From NCBI RefSeq assembly GCF_040362765.1, contig NZ_BAABWK010000001.1, positions 1,341,501-1,405,500 of the forward strand: 64,000 nucleotides of DNA, given 5' to 3'. The DNA is from Pyruvatibacter sp. HU-CL02332 (GTDB lineage Bacteria; Pseudomonadota; Alphaproteobacteria; CGMCC-115125). The position numbers and the translations under genes are program-made. Below are positions 16,708 through 25,306 of this stretch, one piece after another. The notes beneath the pieces are model-generated. The model searched no databases. It was given only the letters and a program-made list of their open reading frames with translations, and had not been told where the DNA came from. Within the stretch, counting starts at the first letter, position 1. Each line of letters opens with the position of its first letter.

Positions 16708-17523
16708 CTATGGCGCGGGAACCGCCTGATCCAGCGGATCAACTGTCGGAGAGGGGGCAGATCGCAATCGGTCTCCCAGGTCCACCATCAACCGCTGACG
16801 GATCGCCCGCCCGATAACCGCATAGCCTTCTTCGTTGAAGGCCAGCCCGTCCCACCGAAACAGGCTTTCATCCATCTGGCCGTCATCCGTCGCAATGAGC
16901 GACGCGGTATCAACAAAGTGCACCCCGGCATTGGCGTCGGCCAGCGCCTTGAGCTGCGTATTGGCCTGCGCAAAGGCGGGCCAGCGAGCCGACCGCATGG
17001 GCGATGGCGTGATGGAAAGAATGTAGACCTGCGGCGCATCGCGCGATCGCAGCTCTGCTGGACGCAGCAATGCAATCAACTCTGCCATATCCGCTTCCAC
17101 CTGATCCGGAGGCTTGCCGCCCACGTCAGCCAGATCATCCGCACCCGCCGAAATGACAACGGCAATCGGTTCGTAGGGTTGAATGATACGCGGCGCATAG
17201 GCTGTTACATGGGCAACATGCGCCCCGCCAAAGCCGCGCTTGATGACCGGTAGCGGAGCCAACGCCTGCTCCAGCGTGTCCCACTGGCGAATGGTGCCAC
17301 CACCGGCAAACACGATCTGATTTTTTTCAGGGGGGTTTGAAATATCCAGCCGTTCAAACTCGGCTATTTCACCGGCCCAATAAACCGGATCGCTGGAGGC
17401 CAGCAGCACATAGACAAGAAACGCAAAGACGATAACCACAAGCCCAGCCACAATGGCGGCGGCGCGTATTGCTGCGCGCCGCCACCCCCGTGGATCACGA
17501 TCATCGACCCTGTTCAGTGACAC
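16708..17523 (-). CDS. Membrane-anchored SGNH-fold protein lacking catalytic residues
   Basis: One N-terminal helix (about residues 18-42) anchors an SGNH-hydrolase-like domain. The fold is recognisable from the order of blocks: FAGGGTIRQWDTLE (block I), VIKRGFGGAHVAHVTAYAPRI (block II, in part), ISAGADDL (block III) and WDGLAFNEEGY (block V). In the active family these read GSSSIR, GFGG, GDNDL and DGLH. Here the nucleophile Ser is Gly, the block III Asn is Asp and the catalytic His is Ala, so it is a probable pseudoenzyme. The GTG start directly follows the stop of the quinone oxidoreductase gene, and no ribosome site is seen, implying translational coupling. Confidence 0.75.
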   Translation of the reverse strand: MSLNRVDDRDPRGWRRAAIRAAAIVAGLVVIVFAFLVYVLLASSDPVYWAGEIAEFERLDISNPPEKNQIVFAGGGTIRQWDTLEQALAPLPVIKRGFGGAHVAHVTAYAPRIIQPYEPIAVVISAGADDLADVGGKPPDQVEADMAELIALLRPAELRSRDAPQVYILSITPSPMRSARWPAFAQANTQLKALADANAGVHFVDTASLIATDDGQMDESLFRWDGLAFNEEGYAVIGRAIRQRLMVDLGDRLRSAPSPTVDPLDQAVPAP

Positions 17524-18525
17524 TTATTCAGTAACAAGAACAATCTTGCCCTTCACTTTGCGTGCCGCCATGTCGTTCAGCGCAGAGGCTGCGTCCGACA
17601 GGGGATAGGTCTTGGAGACCAGCGGCTTGATCTTGCCGGCTTTGAACATGCTCATCAGTTCAGCCAGGTTTTCCTTGTTGCGCTCTGGTTCGCGCGCCGT
17701 GAAGGCACCCCAGAACACACCAACAATCTGGCAGCCTTTGAGCAGCGCGAGATTGAGCGGCACTTTGGGGATCGGACCGGAGGCAAAACCAACAACCAGG
17801 AAACGACCTTCCCAGTTGGTCGCGCGAATGGCCGGTTCAGAATAGTCGCCACCCACCGGGTCATAGACAACGTCCGCACCCTGACCACCTGTCAGCTCCT
17901 TGATCTTTTCAGACAGCGCCTTTTGCTGATCGCGATCAAGTTCGCCGGTCGGATAGACAAGCCCGTCATCCGCACCATGGTCCTTGGCGACCTGCACTTT
18001 GTCTTCAGTTGACGCAGCCGCAATCACGCGTGCGCCCATGGCTTTGCCAAGCTCAACAGCAGCAAGGCCAACACCACCGGCCGCGCCCAGCACCAAAAGA
18101 GTTTCGCCCGGCTGGATCTTCGCGCGATCCTTGAGGGCGTGATGCGACGTGCCGTAGGTCATAAGGAAGGCAGATGCGGTCGTGAAATCCATTTCGTCAG
18201 GGAACGGTGTGCACCGTGCAGCTTCCAGAACGATCTCTTCAGCAAAGCCACCCCAGCCACATGAGCCGATGACCCGGTCGCCTTCCTTGAGCGTGGTGAC
18301 GCCCGGACCAACCTTGTCGACAACGCCTGCAACTTCACCGCCCGGTGAAAATGGCAGCGGCGGCTTGAACTGATATTTGTTTTCAATGATCAGCACGTCA
18401 GGGAAATTGACGGCGGCGGATTTAACCGCGATGCGCACCTGGCCTTCGCCCGGCTCCGGTGACGCCACATCTTCCAGAACCAGCGTTTCCGGCGGCCCAT
18501 ATTCCTTACACAAAACAGCCTTCAT
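17524..18525 (-). CDS. NADPH:quinone oxidoreductase, MDR superfamily
   Basis: Zinc-free medium-chain dehydrogenase/reductase of 333 residues, quinone oxidoreductase type. N-terminal GroES-like domain (MKAVLCKEYGPPETLVLEDV; later LPFSPGGEVAGVVDKVG) and Rossmann domain with LVLGAAGGVGLAAVELGKA. The zinc-ligand cysteines of alcohol dehydrogenases are absent. ATG 18525 has GGGAG upstream; a longer in-frame start at 18573 is unlikely. It reduces quinones or enones with NADPH. The gene abuts the SGNH-fold pseudoenzyme gene with no gap. Confidence 0.92.
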   Translation of the reverse strand: MKAVLCKEYGPPETLVLEDVASPEPGEGQVRIAVKSAAVNFPDVLIIENKYQFKPPLPFSPGGEVAGVVDKVGPGVTTLKEGDRVIGSCGWGGFAEEIVLEAARCTPFPDEMDFTTASAFLMTYGTSHHALKDRAKIQPGETLLVLGAAGGVGLAAVELGKAMGARVIAAASTEDKVQVAKDHGADDGLVYPTGELDRDQQKALSEKIKELTGGQGADVVYDPVGGDYSEPAIRATNWEGRFLVVGFASGPIPKVPLNLALLKGCQIVGVFWGAFTAREPERNKENLAELMSMFKAGKIKPLVSKTYPLSDAASALNDMAARKVKGKIVLVTE

Positions 18526-18650
18526 GGCGCTCTCCCTTGCTTCGTTGTCGTATCGATTATGGCAATTGCACATGCGTGCAGCTTCGCCACGGGATGTACC
18601 ATGGAGAGCGCATCAAAGCCAAAAGAAGTAAGAGGGTTGGCCCGTGTAGC

Positions 18651-19187
18651 CTAGGAGCCGGCGCGGCGGGCACCGGCCAGATTGCGCACCGTAATTTCAA
18701 TCGCGGTTGCCCCATCGGCAACGCTCACTGCAGCATCTTCAAAATCCGGGGCTGAAAACACCGGCACCGCACCATTGGAAAAGCCGATCGGCTCCAGCGG
18801 AATGCCGAACAAACCGCGATCCAGCTCGCCATTGCCGTTGAGATCCTGATAGGCGACCGCTGCATATTCACCCGGCGCCAGGTCAGCGAAAGTCAGCTGA
18901 GACACACCATCGTCGGGCACCGCCACTTCAGCCTGCGCATCTTCCTGCTTCAAAAAGGCAGCTTTGGATGCGTACAGATTAACCCGCACCGTGCCGACGC
19001 CTGCTTTTGTGCCATCAACGGCAATTTCAAGCACGCCCGGCAATGCAGGAGCCGTCAAACTGGCGGTCGCAAGGCCATCCTCGGCCTGAACAGGCAAAAC
19101 AAGTGCTGCTGCAAGCGGAAGCGCAAAAAGGAAGGCTGCCAAAGGTCGTCCAGACGTTTTTCTTGTTGTTTTCTGCCAGACAGTCAC
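18651..19187 (-). CDS. Exported DUF2141 family protein
   Basis: Secreted protein of 178 residues. A signal peptide with a basic start (KTTRKTSGR) and hydrophobic core ends at LPVQAE. The DUF2141 beta domain follows: GVGTVRVNLYASKAAFLK, then LAPGEYAAVAYQDLNGNGELD, GLFGIPLEPIGFSNGA. The DLNGNGELD loop resembles a calcium-binding loop of EF-hand type, as is usual in this family. Function unknown, probably periplasmic. No operon partner; it faces the RNA methyltransferase gene divergently. Confidence 0.88.
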   Translation of the reverse strand: MTVWQKTTRKTSGRPLAAFLFALPLAAALVLPVQAEDGLATASLTAPALPGVLEIAVDGTKAGVGTVRVNLYASKAAFLKQEDAQAEVAVPDDGVSQLTFADLAPGEYAAVAYQDLNGNGELDRGLFGIPLEPIGFSNGAVPVFSAPDFEDAAVSVADGATAIEITVRNLAGARRAGS

Positions 19188-19404
19188 AAAAAGCCCCAGT
19201 GCTCACTCAACCTTTTATGCCCCAAATGAGGGCTTCGATCTCAAAGTCTAACGCTCTTTGGACCGCTAAACCGTTGCGTATATGACGCTTTTTCGCCCAA
19301 TAGCAAATGCACATCCACGTGAGGCATCAGTGATTGGGACATGCTATGCAGGACCACACGTCCATAAACGACCTCAAGCAGACCACAGTCCGGCTGACAC
19401 CACG

Positions 19405-20055
19405 ATGAACACAAATGTCACCACCACCCGCGCCAAAGGCTTCTTCGCCATCGGGGCAGAACGCATCTCAAAGCCTGGAAATCTGGGAAATCTGGTGCGA
19501 TCAGCCCATGCTTTTGGCGCCAGCTATTTCTTCACAGTGGACGCTCACAAGCGCATCAGATCCGGCCGGTCAGACACCTCCGACGCGAGCAGCAACATCC
19601 CCTACTACGGCTGGGACGGCGTCGATCAGATGCAAATGCCCGAGGGCTGCGATCTGGTGGGAATTGAGCTGATGGACGACGCGGTTGATCTGCCCAGCTT
19701 TTACCACCCCAGAAAAGCCGCCTATGTGCTGGGGCCTGAAGCAGGCTCCCTGTCGCCGGAAATGCGTGAGCGATGCACCAGCTTCATTCGCATCCCAACC
19801 GCCTTTTGCATCAACGTGGCCATGGCCGGGGCCATCGTCATGTATGACCGGGTCAAGACCCTGGGCAATTTTCCTGCCCGTCCCGTCTCATCCATGGGAA
19901 TGCCCGAGGGCGTGGCCCCACCCCTTGGCAGCTACGCTGACAAACGCAACTCACCGCGCGGCCGCGGGTCCACGGCGACACCCTCAAATGGAACTGGTGC
20001 TAGTCGGAGCCGCCTAGGGACAGAGCGCGCTGCACGAGTCCGAGTGCCCCGGTAA
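19405..20055 (+). CDS. TrmH/SpoU-family RNA methyltransferase
   Basis: SPOUT-fold 2'-O-ribose methyltransferase, 216 residues. The catalytic region has the N-x-x-x-x-x-R motif in KPGNLGNLVRSAHAFG, YVLGPEAGSLSPEM for motif 2 and IPTAFCINVAMAGAIVMYDR for motif 3 (usually IPxxxSLNVSxAxAI; here Phe-Cys-Ile-Asn-Val-Ala). The last 35 residues are a low-complexity Arg/Ser/Pro tail that overlaps the anti-sigma gene by 56 bases, so a frameshift or true tail are both possible. ATG 19405 begins the conserved part. Target RNA unknown. Confidence 0.85.
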   Translation: MNTNVTTTRAKGFFAIGAERISKPGNLGNLVRSAHAFGASYFFTVDAHKRIRSGRSDTSDASSNIPYYGWDGVDQMQMPEGCDLVGIELMDDAVDLPSFYHPRKAAYVLGPEAGSLSPEMRERCTSFIRIPTAFCINVAMAGAIVMYDRVKTLGNFPARPVSSMGMPEGVAPPLGSYADKRNSPRGRGSTATPSNGTGASRSRLGTERAARVRVPR

Positions 20056-20710
20056 GCTGCAGCGGCGCATCCGTAATCGCCAGAGCAAAACAGGTGTCTC
20101 CTGCTTCAGCAATGGGGCGATGGGTAATCTCAGGTGAAGCAACAGACACTTCCCCTGGACCAAACCGGTCCCGACCATCCGCGAACGCGCCCGTCAGGAC
20201 CAAAGTTACCTCACTGCCCTTATGGGTATGCGTCGGTACGCCCTTGCCCTGCTCCAGCCGGTAAAGCTTCACTTCCCCCGGCGCTGAATCAGCACTGCCC
20301 TGCGGCGCGTCAAATCCAAGGTCCATTGCCTTGACGCCCGGCGTCACGAAAGACCACTTGCCGCCACATGCGGCAATTCTATCCTGAATGACCTGCGGCA
20401 GGACTGTCAGTTCATCATCCATGGCCCGATCTGCCTGTGCATCCACCGGCATCCGGTCGATCAAAGACATCACCGCGTCAAATGCGCCCTCGCGCATGGC
20501 CACGGGCTCCGCATCATCCAGCAGGGCACCGCCCACAAGGGTCATCATATCCACGGTCTTGCGCGCGTCCGGGCAAAGGTCGAGATGGGCCGCCACCATC
20601 AAATTTGTGGCTTCATCCAGAGAACCGGTCACGTAATCGAGTAGAATCTCTTCGCCAAACCGCCGGTCTGGAGCTGGAGCCTCTGTCTGTGTCGTCTCGA
20701 TATTGGTCAT
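20000..20710 (-). CDS. ChrR-like cupin anti-sigma factor
   Basis: Anti-sigma factor with an N-terminal zinc anti-sigma domain and a C-terminal cupin, 236 residues. R. sphaeroides ChrR binds zinc through His6, His31, Cys35 and Cys38; aligned by the shared LLxxYxxG and AxHLxLC segments, this protein has Arg17, His42, Cys46 and Ala49, so two of four ligands are gone. The cupin metal motif THTHKGSE and later ITHRP are kept. It starts 3 bases after the sigma factor stop, the usual ChrR arrangement. By analogy it holds the sigma factor inactive until singlet oxygen or organic peroxide appears. Confidence 0.85.
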   Translation of the reverse strand: MTNIETTQTEAPAPDRRFGEEILLDYVTGSLDEATNLMVAAHLDLCPDARKTVDMMTLVGGALLDDAEPVAMREGAFDAVMSLIDRMPVDAQADRAMDDELTVLPQVIQDRIAACGGKWSFVTPGVKAMDLGFDAPQGSADSAPGEVKLYRLEQGKGVPTHTHKGSEVTLVLTGAFADGRDRFGPGEVSVASPEITHRPIAEAGDTCFALAITDAPLQLTGALGLVQRALSLGGSD

Positions 20711-20713
20711 CGT

Positions 20714-21322
20714 CTAAACAGTTCCCTCAAGTCCGCCTTTGAGTTTGCGGAAGGCAAGCCGCAGTCTCGATTTCACAGTTCCCAGCGGCAAGTTCTGATC
20801 TATGGCGATTTCGCTGTGTGACCAGCCCTTGAAGAAGGCCAGTTTTATCAACTCCGCCTGCTCCTCCGGCAAGGTTTCAAGCGCCGCACGCACTTTGACT
20901 TCTCGCTCGCCTGCCGCCACAGCCTCATCCGGCTGCTCAGCCTCAGAGGGCAACAGCAAGGGGTCGTCAGGGTCATAATCGGGAAATCTATCCCGCCGCA
21001 GCACATCAATGCGCCGGTTACGGGCAATCGTATAAAGCCATGTGGAGACCGATGACTGCCTGCGATCAAACTGCCCGGCCTTGCGCCAGAGGGTGATCAT
21101 GACTTCCTGAGACAGCTCTTCCGCCAGCGGCTCGCCGGACCCCAGTTTCATCAAATAGCCTTTGAGGCGGGGCGCGAAATAGTCAAACAGGGTCGCAAAG
21201 GCTTGCTTGTCCTGCCGCGCAGCAACCGCCTCAATGCAATCTGCCATGGCCTCACGGTCGTAGCCGCCGGTTTTTCCGGCCCCTGCTGCCTTGGCACTTA
21301 TCTGTGACGTTGCCACGTTCAC
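20714..21322 (-). CDS. rpoE: ECF sigma factor, RpoE/ECF11-like
   Basis: Extracytoplasmic-function sigma factor of 202 residues. Region 2 covers AFATLFDYFAPRLKGYLMK to QEVMITLWRKAGQFD and the -10-binding helix STWLYTIARNRRIDVLRR; region 4 covers LPEEQAELIKLAFFKGWSHSEIA and the helix LPLGTVKSRLRLAFRKLK. A polar N-terminal leader of about 25 residues precedes region 2; the first start is GTG 21322 and ATG 21247 is possible. With the adjoining ChrR-like gene this forms the photooxidative-stress pair known from R. sphaeroides. The regulon cannot be seen from this window. Confidence 0.9.
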   Translation of the reverse strand: MNVATSQISAKAAGAGKTGGYDREAMADCIEAVAARQDKQAFATLFDYFAPRLKGYLMKLGSGEPLAEELSQEVMITLWRKAGQFDRRQSSVSTWLYTIARNRRIDVLRRDRFPDYDPDDPLLLPSEAEQPDEAVAAGEREVKVRAALETLPEEQAELIKLAFFKGWSHSEIAIDQNLPLGTVKSRLRLAFRKLKGGLEGTV

Positions 21323-21648
21323 CCGTCGTTTATCCTCATCAACCGTCTACCCCAGCATCATCCCCCACATCGTAGGGGCCAGAGCGACGGCAGCATCTCT
21401 AGACACAGCGCAGGGCCACGAAAACGCCATGTTCCCTGCGCACTATTTCGCCATTCAACGCCACTCTTATAGCAGACGCAACGCCCCAATACTCGGCATA
21501 CTTACTATCTGGCAACCGCAATCTCCCCGCCGTTCCATAGGGATCATGCAGATAGGATTATGAGGTGCTGGTGACATTGACCGTCGAACAGCGATAAGAA
21601 GGGGCAATTGATGGCAAATGCCCATGGTTTAAGAGGATGTTTCCGCGC
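21323..21648. other. Intergenic region, sigma gene / ialB-like divergent leader
   Basis: About 325 bases separate the divergent sigma factor and IalB-like genes. No coding frame looks real and no RNA gene is recognised. It should hold both promoters, but no clear RpoE-type -35 (TGATCC) sits at the right distance from a -10; one TGATCC on the minus strand near 21545 has no matching -10. Confidence 0.5.
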
Positions 21649-22209
21649 ATGACACGCCCTGCCTTTCTGACCCGTTCTGTCCGCGCCTCAGCACTGGGGG
21701 CCGCTGTAATCGGCGCAGCATTGATGCTGCTCCCCTCAGCCGGCGCTCTTGCAGCAGAGCCCGTTCCCCTCGGCACCTTCACGGACTGGCGTGCATACAA
21801 GGTCACTAACGGGCCAAACACCATCTGCTATGCCCTGAGCCAGCCCAAGGACACAGCACCCAAAAACGTCAAGCGCGGCCAGATCTACGTCATGGTCGCC
21901 AACTGGCCGGGCCGCAACGTGAAGGGTGAAGTCAGCGTGGTTGCCGGCTATCCCTACAAGAAGGGCAGCAACGTCACAGCAGATGTGGATGGCGCCAAGC
22001 ACACAATGTTCACAGAGAACGACGCCCAGAACGAAGGCGGCGCGTGGGTCCAGGACCGCGCCAGTGAGCGCAAGCTGATTGCAGCCATGAAGCGGGGCAA
22101 CTCCCTGCGCGTTCAGGGCACATCAGGTCGCGGCACCCTCACAACTGACAGGTATTCTTTATCCGGCGTGACTGCCGCCATCAAAGCCATCGACGACGGC
22201 TGCAAGTAA
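21649..22209 (+). CDS. Invasion-associated locus B (IalB) family protein
   Basis: Secreted or periplasmic protein of the IalB family, 186 residues. The signal peptide begins [16 protein letters not shown] and ends GALAAEP. The mature part has the family pattern: FTDWRAYKV near its start, [30 protein letters not shown], and a C-terminal Cys (DDGCK) that would pair with the Cys of ICYALS. Bartonella IalB aids erythrocyte entry, but the family is widespread in free-living alphaproteobacteria with no known role. AAGAGG abuts ATG 21637 but stands 12 bases before ATG 21649, so the latter is preferred. rlmN follows after 7 bases. Confidence 0.85.
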   Translation: MTRPAFLTRSVRASALGAAVIGAALMLLPSAGALAAEPVPLGTFTDWRAYKVTNGPNTICYALSQPKDTAPKNVKRGQIYVMVANWPGRNVKGEVSVVAGYPYKKGSNVTADVDGAKHTMFTENDAQNEGGAWVQDRASERKLIAAMKRGNSLRVQGTSGRGTLTTDRYSLSGVTAAIKAIDDGCK

Positions 22210-22216
22210 GGCACAC

Positions 22217-23425
22217 ATGTCCACCCAGCCGCTTGATATTGCCCGCGCCAATCCCAACGCACCCACCATCACCGGTGGCGTGGTAGCAGCACCCGTGCGC
22301 CCATCACTCATCGGGCAGTCACGCAAGGCACTGGTCAAGACGCTAGAAGGCATTGGTCTCCCCAACCGGGAAAGCCGCATGCGCGCAAGCCAGATTTACA
22401 ACTGGCTGTATGTACGCGGTGTCACGTCCTTCGACGATATGACGAATATCTCCAAGGCGGTGCGGGCACAGCTGGCTGACGCGTTCGACATCAGCCGCAT
22501 GGAAATCGTCAGTGAACAGATTTCCACCGACGGCACCCGCAAATGGCTGATCCGTCTCTCAGACGGCAATGAAGTCGAGACCGTGTTCATTCCAGAGCCC
22601 GGCCGCGGCACGCTGTGCGTTTCATCGCAGGTCGGCTGCACCCTCACCTGCACCTTCTGCCACACAGGCACACAGCGCCTGGTGCGCAACCTCACCGCTG
22701 GTGAGATCGTTGGTCAGGTGCTGATTGCCCGCGACAGCCTGGGCGAATGGCCCGAGGTGAATACATCCCTCACCAACCAGCCCCGCACCCTGACCAATGT
22801 CGTGATGATGGGCATGGGCGAGCCGCTCTACAATTTCGACAATGTGCGCGATGCGCTGGAACTGGTGTCCGACGGCGACGGCCTGTCCATCTCCAAGCGC
22901 CGCATAACCCTGTCCACCTCCGGCGTCGTGCCGGAGATTGAGCGCTGCGGGGCGGAAATGGGCGTCATGCTCGCCATCTCCCTGCATGCAGCCCGCGACG
23001 ATGTGCGCGACATACTCGTGCCCATCAACAAGAAGTACCCGATCAAGGAACTGCTGCGCGCCTGCCGGCACTATCCCGGCCTGTCCAATGCCCGCCGCAT
23101 CACCTTTGAATATGTGATGCTGAAAGACATCAATGACAGCGACAAGGATGCCCGGGAACTGGTGAAGCTTCTCAGGGGCATTCCTGCGAAGATCAACCTG
23201 ATCCCGTTCAACCCCTGGCCCGGCTCGGACTATGAGTGCTCCGACTGGGACCGGATCGAAGCCTTTGCGTACATCATCAACAATGCGGGCTACGCCAGCC
23301 CCGTCCGCACGCCCCGTGGCCGCGATATCCTCGCCGCCTGCGGCCAGCTCAAGTCGGAAAGCGAAAAAGAACGCGCCTCCGTCCGCCACGCGCGGGAACG
23401 TGCAGAAGCTGCTGAATCTACTTAG
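22217..23425 (+). CDS. rlmN: 23S rRNA (adenine-2503-C2) methyltransferase RlmN
   Basis: Radical-SAM enzyme that methylates C2 of A2503 in 23S rRNA and of A37 in some tRNAs. The iron-sulfur motif is CTLTCTFC; the mechanistic C-terminal Cys is in [25 protein letters not shown] and the [15 protein letters not shown] block complete the family profile. At 402 residues it is at the upper end of normal. TAAGG precedes ATG 22217. Its last 8 bases overlap the end of the convergent cyclase-like gene, marking the border of the accessory module. Confidence 0.95.
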   Translation: MSTQPLDIARANPNAPTITGGVVAAPVRPSLIGQSRKALVKTLEGIGLPNRESRMRASQIYNWLYVRGVTSFDDMTNISKAVRAQLADAFDISRMEIVSEQISTDGTRKWLIRLSDGNEVETVFIPEPGRGTLCVSSQVGCTLTCTFCHTGTQRLVRNLTAGEIVGQVLIARDSLGEWPEVNTSLTNQPRTLTNVVMMGMGEPLYNFDNVRDALELVSDGDGLSISKRRITLSTSGVVPEIERCGAEMGVMLAISLHAARDDVRDILVPINKKYPIKELLRACRHYPGLSNARRITFEYVMLKDINDSDKDARELVKLLRGIPAKINLIPFNPWPGSDYECSDWDRIEAFAYIINNAGYASPVRTPRGRDILAACGQLKSESEKERASVRHARERAEAAEST

Positions 23426-24683
23426 ATTTGTTGCCTGATTTGTTTTGCGTTTTCGCCTTAGACTTTCGTTTTGTTTTTGGAGCGCTCCTTGAAGACCGCG
23501 CCTTTTTGGAGCTTGGTTTCTTAGAGCGGTCCTGCTTGCCGAGTACGTTCTGGGCAAAACTCTCAAGCTCCGATTTCGGAACATCCAGTTCTTCTGTGAC
23601 TGGGCCCGGTTTGTCAGACAGCGACTGTGTCTCGGTCTCAAGCTTGATTCTCGTCTGATGCCAATCGTTCGATCGACGAGTGAGTTCTGCCTCATAAAAA
23701 TCTGGCATTCGATGGTTTGAAAAACTCAGTGTTGAACAACCAACAACAAAAGGGTGAGTAATAAATGCATCATTCTCTTCGATAAATGCATTGCAAAATT
23801 CACTTACTTTGTTGGGAGAGATTTCTTTCTCATCCCTAATGGCATCTTCGATCTTGAGTAACTCATCATCATACAAAGCATCAATGTGGAATACCGGATA
23901 TGGTTTTCCTCCTAGTATTCCTTTCAACGGCACGCGTCCCTCGTACCTAAAAAGAAATTTGCCAATGCTCTTTTTGGGTGCCTTGGAGATTTGGGTTTCT
24001 TGGAGGGATGACAAGATGCAGGCAAGTTCAACAGAGAGTATGAACTTCCGAGGTGACGCAAGAGACGCAAGGCGAAATCCAGCATCTAAGGACGGGCCAA
24101 CAAAATCCCTTATCAGACCTGATCGTGCACCGTCATCTTCGTACCATGCATTGAGCAACTCATCACTCGCGTAAGTGGGAGCACCAGTACTGGATTCCCT
24201 AGCTTCAGAAGCGGACGCCGTTTGAAATATGATTTCCCGGTTTCTAACAGGAAACCCAGCGGTCCAAGCGGTCGCCTTGACGTCTATCCCTGAGAATTCT
24301 TTACGCATCAACTCGGCACGCGTTCTTCTCACAGCTTCCAACCAACAATGCACGACGGCTTGCGCCTCGATTACATCGGTCAGTATCTTTACAAAAATTA
24401 GTTCGTCACCGTTGGCTTTCCAAAGCTCCGGGTCCGAACCAAGTTCAAGTGTACCGTCTTTTGCTAAGGTAGTTTTCAGCCTCGTCCATTCATCAGCAAA
24501 TGATGTCTCTACATGACGATAGAAGCTATTAAGAGTGTTTAGCCAACCGTCTGACAAGTTCTTGTCACGGTGCTCATCGCTTGATCGAACTGCCTGTTTT
24601 AATTTCGATGAGCCAACTAAATCTGCGCTCAAAAAAATTCTGAGGCGAGGTTTTAGGAAACTTGGCAGCGCTTCAAATTCCAA
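23418..24683 (-). CDS. Class III nucleotide-cyclase-like protein with basic tail
   Basis: Not obviously annotated, but residues 14-220 read as a class III nucleotidyl cyclase domain. Metal Asp21 is in [10 protein letters not shown]; Lys89 and metal Asp93 in [10 protein letters not shown] have the K-x-x-G-D spacing of ATP-specific enzymes; Asp193 and Arg204 in [17 protein letters not shown] match the second adenine-specifying Asp and the transition-state Arg. The transition-state Asn is Asp200. About 30 extra residues separate the two metal sites. Residues 225-370 are an unassigned domain; 386-421 form a Lys/Ser-rich tail likely to touch nucleic acid. TTG start. AT-rich (23761-23820 is 20 G+C of 60). 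It lies 23 bases after an ImmA-like protease gene, in the same operon. Confidence 0.65.
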   Translation of the reverse strand: MEFEALPSFLKPRLRIFLSADLVGSSKLKQAVRSSDEHRDKNLSDGWLNTLNSFYRHVETSFADEWTRLKTTLAKDGTLELGSDPELWKANGDELIFVKILTDVIEAQAVVHCWLEAVRRTRAELMRKEFSGIDVKATAWTAGFPVRNREIIFQTASASEARESSTGAPTYASDELLNAWYEDDGARSGLIRDFVGPSLDAGFRLASLASPRKFILSVELACILSSLQETQISKAPKKSIGKFLFRYEGRVPLKGILGGKPYPVFHIDALYDDELLKIEDAIRDEKEISPNKVSEFCNAFIEENDAFITHPFVVGCSTLSFSNHRMPDFYEAELTRRSNDWHQTRIKLETETQSLSDKPGPVTEELDVPKSELESFAQNVLGKQDRSKKPSSKKARSSRSAPKTKRKSKAKTQNKSGNKSK

Positions 24684-24706
24684 GATTCCAACCTAACGAG
24701 CGGGCT

Positions 24707-25294
24707 CTAAGCCGCCAGTGTGAGCGCTTTGGCCCGAGTATCAGCGGCGGACGTAGAAACGCCAAATTCACGCGCAACAAGACTAGCATTGCCACTTTTT
24801 TGCCAAGCCGCGCGGAACTCTTTTTCTGGCATGAGAAAGGCAGCCGCAAACCAATTTGCTTCCCACTCCACCCGATTTGACCCAAACCGGTTGGCCGCCA
24901 TGCGTTCTAACTGCTTGCCCTTGTGACGCTGCCATAAAAAATGAAGTACGTAGTGCCCAAGTTCATGCGCAATAGTGAAGTTATCTCTCTCAACACTTGT
25001 ATCAGGTGAGATGTAGATCTTGAACTTGCCAGGTTCCTCAACGATCATCGACTCTGGATTTGAAGAAGGATCGTCTCGAAAATTGTGCACCTCAATGGAC
25101 CCACCGAGTTTTGCTACGGCATTAGATATTTCTGAACCTGGTTTGTAATCCAGCTGGCGGGCTATATCTTCTGCCAAAGAATAAATGGAACTCTTGGACA
25201 ACTGCGTTGCTTCCGCAGCCGGATACTCCGGCACCTCGTGAGAGAGAGCTGTCATGATGTCCAATTTTTCGATTCGCGTGGCTGCTGTTACCAT
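24707..25294 (-). CDS. ImmA/IrrE-type zinc metallopeptidase
   Basis: Gluzincin-like peptidase of 195 residues. The motif HELGH in FTIAHELGHYVLHF supplies two zinc His and the catalytic Glu, and the third ligand is in the EWEANWFAAAFLMP helix, both exactly as in ImmA/IrrE. ImmA of B. subtilis cleaves the ICEBs1 repressor ImmR and IrrE/PprI of Deinococcus cleaves DdrO, so the family usually acts on an XRE-type repressor. No XRE domain is fused or adjacent; the partner in the operon is the cyclase-like protein. The N-terminal 60 residues (helical, IARQLDY) are typical. ATG 25294 follows GAAGAAC; TTG 25306 is an alternative. Confidence 0.88.
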   Translation of the reverse strand: MVTAATRIEKLDIMTALSHEVPEYPAAEATQLSKSSIYSLAEDIARQLDYKPGSEISNAVAKLGGSIEVHNFRDDPSSNPESMIVEEPGKFKIYISPDTSVERDNFTIAHELGHYVLHFLWQRHKGKQLERMAANRFGSNRVEWEANWFAAAFLMPEKEFRAAWQKSGNASLVAREFGVSTSAADTRAKALTLAA

Positions 25295-25306
25295 TTTGTT
25301 CTTCAA

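Noticed and set aside
21323-21648. RpoE/ECF11 promoter with TGATCC -35 between the sigma and ialB-like genes
   Set aside because: The one TGATCC (minus strand, near 21545) has no -10 at the expected distance; TGATGC nearer the gene has the wrong spacing.
22622-23695. Long minus-strand open frame across rlmN and the cyclase end
   Set aside because: Spans two real genes and has no recognisable domain; shadow of the GC-rich rlmN frame.
23418-25294. Labelling the protease-cyclase pair as a Pycsar or CBASS system
   Set aside because: No CD-NTase, no TM or TIR effector is next to it, and the cyclase has the Lys/Asp pair of ATP-using enzymes. The evidence supports only a cyclase-like protein beside a protease.
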